Origin: a virus
Length of the DNA stretch: 47,124 nt
Virus record (IMG/VR): IMGVR_UViG_3300022074_000083
Location: 1-47,124 of that record
Direction: 5' to 3' (one strand)
The notes beneath the pieces are model-generated. The model had not been told where the DNA came from and ran no database searches. It saw only the letters and a program-made list of their open reading frames with translations. This document shows, in pieces, positions 8,980-17,442 of this stretch (positions are counted from its first letter, which is position 1; every line of letters begins with the position of its first letter). A program made the translations under genes and the position numbers.

Positions 8980-9825
8980 CTAACCTTGTACTATTCTACC
9001 TTCTTTACGAGCAAGGTCTATTTCCTTCTCATACTTATCAAACTCAAAAGGTTTCATCTTTTGTATATCAGATAACTTCCAAGTTTTCTTTTCAGTTTTC
9101 TGGTCGCCAGATTTAGTCTTTGTTACAGCTTTAGCCGCATCATTATTTTTAGATTTCGGTGCAGGTTTATCTGTCATGCCTCTATCCATCTTGTATAAGT
9201 CTATTGCTCGTACAACAAGTTTAGAGTTATCAACATTATCATATAGCCAACTTTGAATTGTACTATCCTGCGTTGAAGCCCAATCATGAAAGTCTTGAGA
9301 CTCTCTTAATGCAGAAAAATCTGGATGTGCTCTAGCTAACTCTACTTCTGCTTTCTGACGTAAAACTTCTGCTTGACGTTTTTCAAGTTCTGTAAGTTTG
9401 CTATTTACTTCCTTAGATTTTTCATCTGCTTGTTCATATGCTATCTGTTTAACAGCATCATAAACATCTGGATATTCTTTTCTCCATGCATCTAATTCTT
9501 CTTTAGACTTTGGAGGAACATATCTTTTCGATGCGTTTTCCACTTGTTTTTTAAGTTTAAGGATTTCATCCTTGTTCTTATTTAAAGTAGAATCGTAATG
9601 ACGTTTTAAGTCGTCATAGCGTTTCTTATATACTTTATCTTCAACAGTTTCAGTGCGTTCTTCTGGAGTAGCCTCCGCAGAGGTGTCCTTTTGTTCGGTA
9701 GCTGTTTCTGTCTCATCCTCTGCCTTATCCATTAAATTTCTGTTTGGATTTTTGTAAGGTGTTGGATTTAAATCCTCTTCTACTTTTGTTTCCTCAATAG
9801 CTTCGGATTGTTTTTCTTCTTCCAT
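8980..9825 (-). CDS. Capsid scaffolding protein (281 aa)
   Basis: This highly charged Glu/Lys-rich protein has an acidic disordered N-terminus (residues 1-80) and a long coiled coil (about 85-170, KRYDDLKRHYDSTLNKNKDE onwards). The C-terminus is Lys-rich, ending KEIDLARKEGRIVQG. Position directly upstream of the capsid gene and this composition are typical of scaffolds that shape the procapsid and leave on DNA packaging. A start with AGGAG about 6 bases upstream supports the ATG at 9825. Confidence 0.85.
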   Translation of the reverse strand: MEEEKQSEAIEETKVEEDLNPTPYKNPNRNLMDKAEDETETATEQKDTSAEATPEERTETVEDKVYKKRYDDLKRHYDSTLNKNKDEILKLKKQVENASKRYVPPKSKEELDAWRKEYPDVYDAVKQIAYEQADEKSKEVNSKLTELEKRQAEVLRQKAEVELARAHPDFSALRESQDFHDWASTQDSTIQSWLYDNVDNSKLVVRAIDLYKMDRGMTDKPAPKSKNNDAAKAVTKTKSGDQKTEKKTWKLSDIQKMKPFEFDKYEKEIDLARKEGRIVQG

Positions 9826-9866
9826 TTTATCTCCTATGGGTGCTGTTGGAAGAACAGGTCGCCCTA

Positions 9867-9879
9867 TTCCCAGTGGGAA
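9867..9879. promoter_or_regulatory. Perfect TTCCCAGTGGGAA palindrome before the scaffold gene
   Basis: This full 13-base copy lies in the 54-base gap between the 129-aa gene and scaffold. Read on the minus strand it directly follows a TATAAT box (AGTATAATTCCCACTGGG), so it would cover the start point of a scaffold/capsid promoter. No good -35 is visible upstream, so the promoter itself is uncertain. Confidence 0.6.
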
Positions 9880-10269
9880 TTATACTTGTGCAGGGGCTGT
9901 CTCTTCGACAGGTGGCCTGTTCATCATCATACCTTCTCCTTCTGCCACCATTGGCTCTTGAGTAGGTGCTGATTCTTGCATTGGTTCTCCTGCATCTAAA
10001 ATGTCTAAAAAGTCATTTATTGCAGGGCCAAAAATTTTTGTAACTATTTGTTTAAATTCTGGTGTAATACTACTAGCTAATATTTGTTTTTCTTCTTGAG
10101 GTAATTGTTCAACTCTTTGAATTAATACTTGTCTACCTCTTGCAAGTAATTCTTGCTGAGAAGTTTTTTCTTCTTGCATAGGTTGATTAGCCCCCATATC
10201 TGAGACATTTTCTGGAGGAGGAGCCATAACCCCACCACCCATTTGTTGATTCATCATTTCTTCTGCCAT
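9880..10269 (-). CDS. Met/Pro/Gln-rich small structural or assembly protein (129 aa)
   Basis: The ATG at 10269 (MAEEMMNQQMGGGVMAPPPE) is preferred over the upstream in-frame start because the upstream residues are untypical. The protein has disordered ends rich in Met, Pro and Glu and a helical middle (ELLARGRQVLIQRVEQLPQE to FKQIVTKIFGPAINDFLDIL). It overlaps the end of the 755-aa gene by 16 bases. Proteins of this composition often sit before the scaffold gene in marine podoviruses. Function unknown, probably head assembly. Confidence 0.65.
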   Translation of the reverse strand: MAEEMMNQQMGGGVMAPPPENVSDMGANQPMQEEKTSQQELLARGRQVLIQRVEQLPQEEKQILASSITPEFKQIVTKIFGPAINDFLDILDAGEPMQESAPTQEPMVAEGEGMMMNRPPVEETAPAQV

Positions 10270-12521
10270 AATAATAACCCCACTACAAAACAAATAGGTT
10301 CTAAAATAATTCTATATACTCTACCTAGTAAAGAAAATTTAGTTCCATACATTATGTGTTTAATATCTTTAGTTCTTTCTTGTGCAAAATGTCTTCCTAT
10401 ACTTGTTAGCATATTTGATTTTTGCATACCTTTTACAAAAGGTTTAAATAAAAAGTGATAACCCTTTTGATGTGTTTCTGATAAATATTTTTTTTGAAAT
10501 AAATACCATAATTTAATTGTTCTTTGCCAATCATCTAATTGTGTTTGTCTATACATTTCTGTGCAAACTATTTTTTCTTTTTTATCTGCACTTCCTCCGC
10601 TAGAACTTCCCCCTCCGCTTGGTGCACTTCCCATACCTGCGGGGCCTCCAGATTCTTTTGTTTCTTCTGCTTTCTTTTTTATTTCATAGTTTTGTTTATC
10701 ATTAGAATTATCTGGTGCCGCATTATCTACTGTATTACCATTACCCCCATTATCAACTACATCTCTATTTTCTTTTACTACATTACCTACATACTTTCCA
10801 TTAGCATCAACTACAACATTACCTTTTTTATCAACAAAAGTTCCATTTTTTGTTTTAGTGCCTATTTGATAATTACCACCTTCTAAATATAAATTTTTTA
10901 ATGTTCCGTCTGGATTAGTCATCCTACTTAAAGTTGCCTCTGGTAAAAATCCACCCTCTGCCGCTTCTTTTGCTTGACTTGCTGTTCCTCTAGAAGCCAC
11001 AGCATCTACTCTACCATCACCATCAGAATCAAAATGATATTTACCATCTGATGTATAATGTCCTCCATTTGAATCTAAAAAAACTTTTTCTTCATTTACA
11101 TGAGAGTTTGTAGTCCCCATTATAGGTTGTGATTTACTAATACCCCCAGAAATAAATCTATCTTCTGTATCAAACATTGCTTGGTCTAAGGTATCTAAAT
11201 ATCTAGGAGCTATAGGTACAGTGTCAGTTAAAGTTTCTTTACTTCTAAGTCTTCTTTGTTTTTCAGCAAATATTATAGGGTCTGTTGTGTATCTACCAAT
11301 CTGAGGGTCAAATATCTCTTGTACTTTTATAGGTTTACCTTCATTTTGTACTTTAGTTCTATAATCTTCTAAAATTTTTCCTGTGTTCGGGTCGTACTTA
11401 TCTCCATTTAATTTCATCCAATCATTGTATCTTTGTGTTTCTGCAGGACTTAATTCTGTATCTGGTGTAGATGGAAGTCTATAAGGAAACTTATCTCTTA
11501 TTTTGTCTAAAAAACTACCTTTTCTAAAAGGACTATTAGTATCGTTAGGGTCTCTACCTATTGCTTGTTCTAATGTTAAAACACTTTCTGGTATTTTTAA
11601 TTCATCTAATGTTGGTACTCTTGTTGCCTCTCGTACAATATAGGGGTCATCAAAAGGCCTTGCTACTTCTCTTGTAGTTGGTTCTGGTGTTGATGAGACT
11701 AAACCATTCATAGGTGCGTTTTCATCCTTAAATAATTTTTGTAGTGTAGCATTTTCATTTACTTTAAAATTACCTTTATCATCTACAAAGTCTGTAACTT
11801 CACCAGTTAACATTCCACCTTTTATCATTCTTGCAACCAAAGCTTTTCTTTCTCTTACTCCTAAAGTTGCATCTAATGCTTTTGCCGCTAGGCCTATAGT
11901 TCCTGCTTGTAGCTCATCTGTAACTTCACTCATGATACCTTCTTTTTGTGCAGTTGGTTCTACATAATATGGATTGTTGTTTTGAGATAACATTGAGTTT
12001 AAAGCACCAGTATCTATTGCGTATTCTAACACTTGTTCATTTGACCAATTATTAAATCCTCCTGGTAAATTTTTATACTTATCTCTATAATTAGAAGACA
12101 CAGTATATTGAGGTTTTTCTTCTCCGCCTATAATTATTTTAGGTTTAGTTACAAATGTAGGCTCATCTCTGCCTCTATCTACTTGCTCTGGTTGTGTAAC
12201 AATAGGCTGAACAATAGTTTCTGGTTCTGGGCTAGGCTCAAAAGGTTGTGTTATTTCTCCTGGAGGTTCTGGCATGTCAACAGGTGCATAGTTGGGTGCT
12301 CCACCTATTGGTATAGTTTTAAAAGTTTTACCTTCTGGTGTATACTCTGGTGTAACATCTCTTATACCAGGAAATGTAGGAACTATATCTTCTGTTACAG
12401 TTTCTTTTTCCCACTGACCTGTTTCTGGATTAAACTTTAGTTTGTAATATTCAGATTGCATTATACCAGTTCCGCTTACTGCGGTCTGTAATGCATCTGC
12501 TGTTTTAGTTGTCTCTACCAT
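10254..12521 (-). CDS. Large structural protein with disordered N-terminal part (755 aa)
   Basis: About residues 1-620 are Pro/Thr/Asp-rich with low complexity (many PEPETIVQP-like stretches, GGSSSGGSADKK at the end). There is a calcium-loop-like segment, SDGKYHFDSDGDGRVDA, near residue 490. The last ~100 residues form a compact conserved-looking domain (KIVCTEMYRQTQLDDWQRTI ... FLFKPFVKGMQ ... SLLGRVYRIILEPICFVVGL) with a hydrophobic C-terminus. That C-terminal domain recurs in other marine phages as I remember them. It starts inside the end of the overprinted 70-aa gene, directly after portal. A virion or packaging-vertex role is inferred from place. Confidence 0.6.
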   Translation of the reverse strand: MVETTKTADALQTAVSGTGIMQSEYYKLKFNPETGQWEKETVTEDIVPTFPGIRDVTPEYTPEGKTFKTIPIGGAPNYAPVDMPEPPGEITQPFEPSPEPETIVQPIVTQPEQVDRGRDEPTFVTKPKIIIGGEEKPQYTVSSNYRDKYKNLPGGFNNWSNEQVLEYAIDTGALNSMLSQNNNPYYVEPTAQKEGIMSEVTDELQAGTIGLAAKALDATLGVRERKALVARMIKGGMLTGEVTDFVDDKGNFKVNENATLQKLFKDENAPMNGLVSSTPEPTTREVARPFDDPYIVREATRVPTLDELKIPESVLTLEQAIGRDPNDTNSPFRKGSFLDKIRDKFPYRLPSTPDTELSPAETQRYNDWMKLNGDKYDPNTGKILEDYRTKVQNEGKPIKVQEIFDPQIGRYTTDPIIFAEKQRRLRSKETLTDTVPIAPRYLDTLDQAMFDTEDRFISGGISKSQPIMGTTNSHVNEEKVFLDSNGGHYTSDGKYHFDSDGDGRVDAVASRGTASQAKEAAEGGFLPEATLSRMTNPDGTLKNLYLEGGNYQIGTKTKNGTFVDKKGNVVVDANGKYVGNVVKENRDVVDNGGNGNTVDNAAPDNSNDKQNYEIKKKAEETKESGGPAGMGSAPSGGGSSSGGSADKKEKIVCTEMYRQTQLDDWQRTIKLWYLFQKKYLSETHQKGYHFLFKPFVKGMQKSNMLTSIGRHFAQERTKDIKHIMYGTKFSLLGRVYRIILEPICFVVGLLLWQKK

Positions 12522-12717
12522 TTCTATTCAACTGTTCCCGTAGGGCCAGTATCTGGCGAAGAGAAACTAGCTTCCCCTGGTTGCGGAACATTTCCTGTTC
12601 CGATGTTGCCACCTCCAACGCCTGTTGGGTCTTCTGAATCTGCTCCTGCAGGTGCTCCTCCAAAACCTTCCATACTTGGTTGTTGTTCGTTAACACCTTG
12701 AGTCGCTCTGCTTCCAT
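12505..12717 (-). CDS. Overprinted helical protein (70 aa) inside the portal 3' end
   Basis: The protein has a regular helical, heptad-like sequence (VWKVLEEHLQEQIQKTQQAL, then FRNQGKLVSLRQILALREQL) and a QGxxxxLRxxL pattern that recurs in small phage proteins found after portal genes. Almost all of it (12524-12717) overlaps the portal gene in another frame, where the portal reads as a Gly/Pro/Asn-rich disordered tail. The ORF then runs 17 bases into the 755-aa gene. The well-formed helix is unlikely for a chance frame, but expression is not proven. Confidence 0.65.
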   Translation of the reverse strand: MEAERLKVLTNNNQVWKVLEEHLQEQIQKTQQALEVATSEQEMFRNQGKLVSLRQILALREQLNRNGRDN

Positions 12718-14650
12718 TCATACCTCCATACATTTGTGCAAATATTGCCGCTTTCTCTGGGTCATTTACTACTTGGTCTGGGTCTACATCTAATGACTTA
12801 GCAATCTCTCTAATGATACTGTGCCACTTTACAAAAGGTGCTAAGAATTGATTTGATGCTACTTGCATAAATGTCATCAATCTTTGAGAGCGAACTTCTT
12901 TCATCATTAAAGAAGAAGTACCTCTAGCTTTAACATCGAGGTCTCCTTCTATAGTGGGTTTATCTTCGTTAAATTGCATATTCCATTGAAACATAGATTG
13001 TCCCAAAGGTCGTAATAAATAATCATCAATATTTTTTATTACTGTTTTTACATTTAAAGCCGCCGCTCCCATTAACATTGACATACCTGCCGCAGTTCTT
13101 GTCGTTGACATTACTCCAGTCGTTCCATGTGAATACGATGGTATACCTGTTGACTCATCAGCTAATTGTCTAAACCTATCAAACATCTGCATATTCTCTG
13201 GTGCAGTGTTTGGAAATCTTAATCCGTGTAAGGCTTGTCCTACCTGTCCACTTTGTCTTCTAAATATTTTACCAGGAAATATTGTCATGTCTTGTCCTGG
13301 TACTAACATTGTTTCATCTACATCAAATACTAGATTACCTGCTAATGCTAAGTTATCTACTGCCATTCTTGCGTGTCCATTCATAACAGTTTGTGCATCA
13401 TCCATATTTTCTGGAATACCTACACCAAAAAACTGATAAGGATTTATTTCATATGGACATACCATGTATGGTATTCTATTTGGTGTAAATGGATTTAATA
13501 CTAATCGTAATATATTACCATTTGATACCCAAGCATTTACAGACACTTCATCTAACTCTGTAGTATCTTCATCTGTAATTTCTAAACCTGCTTCTTCTGC
13601 AAGTTGTTTATCTATATTGCCCCAGTATTCTAAAACCTCAAATCTATTTTTATCATAGTCATCTTGGTTTTCTCTATCATACAAAGCAGTTTCATAACTT
13701 CTTGTTTCGTAGTTAGGGCCACTTTCTAATAAATCTATAATAGCAGATTTTCTAAAGTAAGGCCTGTTAGATAAATCTCTTAACTGAGAACGATTCATTA
13801 CATGACGCTGTATTACATAATCTGCATCTTGAATACTTACTGCATCTGGGTCTGGATAAAAATCCCAACAACTTACAGCTTCTACTCTTGGTACAGATTT
13901 ATCTTGTGGTGTATATACAGATTCTCCTGTATCAAAATCTTTCTGCCACTTATGTAAAGTTTTATCGTATGTAAAAGGCCCTTTTAATATTCCTGTACCA
14001 AGTAAACACATTTCAAATAAAACATGTCTTAGTACAGTTATAGCTTGGCTTTCATCTAACTGGTCATGGATTAATGTCTCCATGTTTTTAGCAGATTCAT
14101 CAGCAGGTTCTATTTGAGGCATCTTTGATAAGTCTGGTGCAGGGCCTGGTTTAAATCCTGCCCCTTGATACTTTTTGGCTAATCCATTTAGTATCATACT
14201 CTCAGTTGCCCCTGGTGGTATATCCATTCCATCACCAGGAAATCCATAAGGACTTTTTGGCTCTTCCATTTTTTCTTCTGGATTTAGGTGTGCATATTTC
14301 TCTGCTCCCTCTGGTACTTCTGTTGGATGTATTCCAATAGGAAATTTACCTTGTGAGAACAATACTTCAATTAGTTGTCCATATGCCGCTAGAACTTTTG
14401 TCTTTGTTATCTTAACAAAAACTCTAGACTTCTCAGTGTCTCTAAACGCCATATCAGAACTATAGATTCCTCTATAGTTTCTGTACGCTCTTAACCAACG
14501 CTTTTCATCATATAGCCTAGTTGTCTCGGCAGATTTAAGTCTGCCTTCAATAACTTGACCAAGACTAATATAGTCTATCTTTTCATCTTTTAACGATGCA
14601 GTTGCGTCAGTTCCAGTTGCACCACCAGAACCTGTTGCTGTATATGCCAT
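12524..14650 (-). CDS. Portal protein (708 aa)
   Basis: This is a large portal of the podovirus type that forms the dodecameric channel for DNA packaging and ejection. Seen are LYDEKRWLRAYRNYRGIYSS near the N-terminus, a middle region with RVEAVSCWDFYPDPDAVSIQ and DADYVIQRHVMNRSQLRDL (a wing/stem pattern common in long portals), and GVMSTTRTAAGMSMLMGAAA near the tunnel region. The last ~65 residues are Gly/Pro-rich and overlap the 70-aa gene. It sits between the terminase module and scaffold/capsid, the expected order. Confidence 0.88.
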   Translation of the reverse strand: MAYTATGSGGATGTDATASLKDEKIDYISLGQVIEGRLKSAETTRLYDEKRWLRAYRNYRGIYSSDMAFRDTEKSRVFVKITKTKVLAAYGQLIEVLFSQGKFPIGIHPTEVPEGAEKYAHLNPEEKMEEPKSPYGFPGDGMDIPPGATESMILNGLAKKYQGAGFKPGPAPDLSKMPQIEPADESAKNMETLIHDQLDESQAITVLRHVLFEMCLLGTGILKGPFTYDKTLHKWQKDFDTGESVYTPQDKSVPRVEAVSCWDFYPDPDAVSIQDADYVIQRHVMNRSQLRDLSNRPYFRKSAIIDLLESGPNYETRSYETALYDRENQDDYDKNRFEVLEYWGNIDKQLAEEAGLEITDEDTTELDEVSVNAWVSNGNILRLVLNPFTPNRIPYMVCPYEINPYQFFGVGIPENMDDAQTVMNGHARMAVDNLALAGNLVFDVDETMLVPGQDMTIFPGKIFRRQSGQVGQALHGLRFPNTAPENMQMFDRFRQLADESTGIPSYSHGTTGVMSTTRTAAGMSMLMGAAALNVKTVIKNIDDYLLRPLGQSMFQWNMQFNEDKPTIEGDLDVKARGTSSLMMKEVRSQRLMTFMQVASNQFLAPFVKWHSIIREIAKSLDVDPDQVVNDPEKAAIFAQMYGGMNGSRATQGVNEQQPSMEGFGGAPAGADSEDPTGVGGGNIGTGNVPQPGEASFSSPDTGPTGTVE

Positions 14651-14657
14651 TATTTAA

Positions 14658-14900
14658 TTAATAGTCTCTTTCGTCTGCCATTGAAAATACTTTAGCATCA
14701 ACACCATTCTTTCCTGCTTTTGGATATGCTTTATCCGTGCTATCATAAGCATCTGCAGGTAAAGCTGTTGAAGGCTTTTTTACTCCTACACTTGCTTCTG
14801 TTTTTGGAGCAGTATCTGTTGATTGGTCATCGAAACCTTCACCTTGTGAATATTGTTTCATAACCTTTGGGTCAATGTCTTTTCCATTCATATTTTTCAT
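14658..14900 (-). CDS. Small hydrophilic protein (80 aa), unknown
   Basis: The start at 14900 (MKNMNGKDIDPKVMKQYSQG) follows a GGAGG ribosome site and overlaps the metallopeptidase stop. The sequence is Lys/Asp/Ala-rich and looks disordered, with an ending AKVFSMADERDY. It sits 7 bases before portal. Probably a minor head-assembly protein; no family recognised. Confidence 0.6.
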   Translation of the reverse strand: MKNMNGKDIDPKVMKQYSQGEGFDDQSTDTAPKTEASVGVKKPSTALPADAYDSTDKAYPKAGKNGVDAKVFSMADERDY

Positions 14901-15199
14901 TTTAGTTTTTCCTCCAAATATTTGGTTAACCAAGGATTATCTACAAGAACAGTTGTTGTTGCATTAGCTAATACATTTACAATATGTTCTTCTTTATCTC
15001 CCACATCTAATCCCCACTGATATATTATAGCATGTAAAACTTCGTGGAGTAAAGTATTAACATGAGATATATTATCTTCGTCAGATAATCCTATCAAACC
15101 TTCCTTTGATAAAAATTGTCCATGTGCATCAGAAAAATTAGTATCAATCTTTTTAAATTCGTAATTCTTATAACCTATCTTTATTGTTTTATGTTTCAT
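14897..15199 (-). CDS. HExxH zinc metallopeptidase-like protein (100 aa)
   Basis: Residues 50-58 read LLHEVLHAI, giving a zinc-binding HExxH (H52, E53, H56). A downstream Glu (E70/E71 in DKEEHIVNVLANA) is well placed as third ligand. Small HExxH proteins of this size recur in marine phages near terminase and portal genes. The fold would be a minimal metzincin- or SprT-like peptidase. It begins at the base where the terminase stop ends, so it is coupled to packaging genes. Processing of a head protein is one possible role; host targets are another. Confidence 0.7.
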   Translation of the reverse strand: MKHKTIKIGYKNYEFKKIDTNFSDAHGQFLSKEGLIGLSDEDNISHVNTLLHEVLHAIIYQWGLDVGDKEEHIVNVLANATTTVLVDNPWLTKYLEEKLK

Positions 15200-16854
15200 T
15201 AGTAACCAAAAACAGAATCGCTAGGTTTATATGTTTGACCAGAAGTCATTTTAATATCATTCATTCTAGTCTCAAAAGCTCTTGGATGTGAAGGTCTTGA
15301 CATACATCCATATCTAAGAGCATCGTAAGCGTGGTCTTCTGCATCTGTATCTACATCTTCTGGGTTGCTTTTGTCAACAGGTAACATTGGTAAAGTTCTA
15401 ATTAAATTTAAACAATTACTAAATACAAATAAAGATGGCCTTTCTGTATCTTCATTTACTCTTAATCGTTTGTGTAATTCTAACTTTCCGTTTATCCTAC
15501 TTCCAGGCGACCTATCAGATGGTCTCCATCTACATCCCTCTTGTATCATAGTCTCTGCAATACTAGGCCCTATATCACCTCGTCTTGCCCATGTTGAAGA
15601 ATCAAGAACTCCGTATCTTATATACTCTCCTGCTTCACTATTCAAGACTCTTTGTGCAAAAATATCTGCTGTAATATTCTTCGTATACAATTCTCTATAA
15701 ATATATATGTTATTGTCGTAATCAACAGCAAACCATAAGCAACATGCAAAAGAAGAGTAACCCCAGTCACAAGAACGAAACCGCATAAAGTTTCTAGGTA
15801 TATCAAAAGGTTCGATGACATGTACCTCTCTACTAAACTCTGGAAAGGCCGAACTTTCATATGACTCCCAATCTCCTTCTAAAAACTGTTTTTTTTGTAC
15901 ATCTGGTAATGATGCTAACATTACATAGTAATCATCTGTTTGCATCAAGTATGGATTATCCTGTAGCTTTGCAGGTATAAATCTTCTACTAATTTTTCTA
16001 TTCCCTGTGGGAGTTTGTATTTCTAAATAAAATTTTGTATTTGGCTGTGCAGGGTCAACAAACATTTCTTTAACCCAACCAGAGCCTACGTTACCAGGGT
16101 TTCCTGTTGCCCTCATAAAGACGGGAATCTCGGGGTCAACACTTCGCAAAGATGAACGGAGAAAATTATATATGTCTGGAGTTGGGTATTGTGGTAATTC
16201 ATCAATACCTATCCATGTGTATGATTGCCCTTGATAACGTAGTGCATCTGTTAGATTTTCAGCATAACCAAATTCTATTCTTGCCCCAGATGGAAACCGC
16301 CATTCTTTTTCCTGCTCTCTCCACTTTGCTCCAGGATATGCTTTGGAATATAACTGCTGAGAATGATTTATTAAATCTCTTAACTCTGGCATTGTTCTTC
16401 TTATTAACAATGCTCTGTGTGCACTTTTGTGACAATAACGTAATGGGTCTACTAACATTGCGTATGATTTGCCACCGCCTCTTGCTCCACCATAGAATAC
16501 TTCTCTTTCTGATGATGCAAGAAATTCTGTTTGAGGCCCAGAGTTAGGTTGAAATATTACTTCTCTTTCTCTTATTGCCTCTTGTATTGAAGGTGTTGCT
16601 TCTTCTATTTGCTGTTCATCTATTACAGCTTTTTCACCTTCTAGTACGCTATCTAATTCTTTTAACTTTTCTTTTTTATTTTCTAGTCTCTTTTCAGCTA
16701 AATCAACTTTTTGTTTAGCATCTTCTAATTTTTCTTTTTCTGCTCGGAGAAGATGTAAAGCGGATTGTCTAGCTTTCTTTTCTGACTCAGAAAGTTTAGG
16801 AACTTTTTTAACTCGTTTACGACCTGCAGTCTTTGGCTTTGGGGGTTCTACCAT
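15199..16854 (-). CDS. terL: Terminase large subunit (551 aa)
   Basis: The ATPase/nuclease motor pumps DNA into the procapsid. Residues 23-80 form a Lys/Glu-rich coiled coil, an unusual N-terminal extension. The Walker A motif is GGARGGGKS at 122-130 and the Walker B motif IGIDE at 215-219. The nuclease domain begins with CDWGYSSFAC (D363), and the conserved Asp-rich DAEDHAYDALRYG lies near the C-terminus. Motifs and length fit a complete TerL. It overlaps the upstream 81-aa gene by 7 bases. Confidence 0.93.
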   Translation of the reverse strand: MVEPPKPKTAGRKRVKKVPKLSESEKKARQSALHLLRAEKEKLEDAKQKVDLAEKRLENKKEKLKELDSVLEGEKAVIDEQQIEEATPSIQEAIREREVIFQPNSGPQTEFLASSEREVFYGGARGGGKSYAMLVDPLRYCHKSAHRALLIRRTMPELRDLINHSQQLYSKAYPGAKWREQEKEWRFPSGARIEFGYAENLTDALRYQGQSYTWIGIDELPQYPTPDIYNFLRSSLRSVDPEIPVFMRATGNPGNVGSGWVKEMFVDPAQPNTKFYLEIQTPTGNRKISRRFIPAKLQDNPYLMQTDDYYVMLASLPDVQKKQFLEGDWESYESSAFPEFSREVHVIEPFDIPRNFMRFRSCDWGYSSFACCLWFAVDYDNNIYIYRELYTKNITADIFAQRVLNSEAGEYIRYGVLDSSTWARRGDIGPSIAETMIQEGCRWRPSDRSPGSRINGKLELHKRLRVNEDTERPSLFVFSNCLNLIRTLPMLPVDKSNPEDVDTDAEDHAYDALRYGCMSRPSHPRAFETRMNDIKMTSGQTYKPSDSVFGY

Positions 16855-17093
16855 CCTCTTTTTAATACCTTGCGTAATCCCATTCCTGTTATTGGCCTAC
16901 CAGTTTTATTTGTAACCCAATCTGCAACTTCTTTGTAGGAACAGTTTTCTAAATATTCTTCTGCCTCTTTCAAAGCATCTAACTGCTCTGGAACAGGTTC
17001 TAACATTCTTTCCTCTTCATCGGATACTTTGTATCCAAAAGGAACTGTTCTACTCCGTAGCTTCCTCTTTGGGCGGGAGAATAAAGATTCCAT
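16848..17093 (-). CDS. Small recombinase-domain-like / HTH protein (81 aa)
   Basis: The sequence VPFGYKVSDEEERMLEPVPE followed by YLENCSYKEVADWVTNKTGR and GMGLRKVLKRGW resembles the DNA-binding Recombinase domain that follows the catalytic part of large serine recombinases. That domain has a PFGY start, a helix-turn-helix and an ending of the type xVxxILxxx. The catalytic resolvase domain is absent, so this is not an active recombinase. Lying between the terminase genes, it could be a DNA-binding packaging accessory. It overlaps both neighbours. Confidence 0.6.
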   Translation of the reverse strand: MESLFSRPKRKLRSRTVPFGYKVSDEEERMLEPVPEQLDALKEAEEYLENCSYKEVADWVTNKTGRPITGMGLRKVLKRGW

Positions 17094-17442
17094 GTGCTAC
17101 CTTTGCATTTATATCTAGTTTTTCTTTTCTAGCTAAACCTACTCTATCTAGAATTTGTTTAGCCGCTTCTATTCTAATATTTGCTCCTGGAGTTTTTCCA
17201 TCTTCATCAAGAGCATTTATTAAACCCATTGTTGCTTTTGGACTGTGTACAGCCAACTGATGTTCAGCCCTTTCTATAATTTCTTCTTTTAAACTTTTTA
17301 ATACTTTAGGATAAGAGTTTGCAGAATATCCTGCTATCTCTCCTGCCATCTTTGGATTACCCTGTGCTTCACCAAATAAAGCATTAAGAAATTTTTCTTG
17401 TTGTTCTGTTAATAAATCGTTTTGTTTTTTAGGAACTAACAT
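17050..17442 (-). CDS. terS: Terminase small subunit (130 aa)
   Basis: The start at 17442 (MLVPKKQNDLLTEQQEKFLN) is chosen because it gives the usual TerS beginning; upstream residues are Lys-rich read-through. Residues 8-60 form a helix-turn-helix-type region (FLNALFGEAQGNPKMAGEIA), followed by a helical oligomerisation part (NIRIEAAKQILDRVGLARKE) and a short beta C-terminus (HGIFILPPKE). TerS recognises phage DNA and loads TerL. It overlaps the 98-aa gene and the 81-aa gene by a few bases. Confidence 0.8.
   Translation of the reverse strand: MLVPKKQNDLLTEQQEKFLNALFGEAQGNPKMAGEIAGYSANSYPKVLKSLKEEIIERAEHQLAVHSPKATMGLINALDEDGKTPGANIRIEAAKQILDRVGLARKEKLDINAKVAHGIFILPPKEEATE

Noticed and set aside
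15642-15860. Minus-strand 72-codon ORF inside terL
   Set aside because: Another frame of TerL, without a start site signal, crossing the conserved nuclease motif.
16010-16023. TTCCCTGTGGGAG and the similar site at 21286
   Set aside because: CCCTGTGGG keeps the outer CCC/GGG but breaks the A/T positions of the core, so it was left out of the family count.
16152-16547. Plus-strand ORF opposite the terminase
   Set aside because: Antisense shadow of the well-supported TerL gene.
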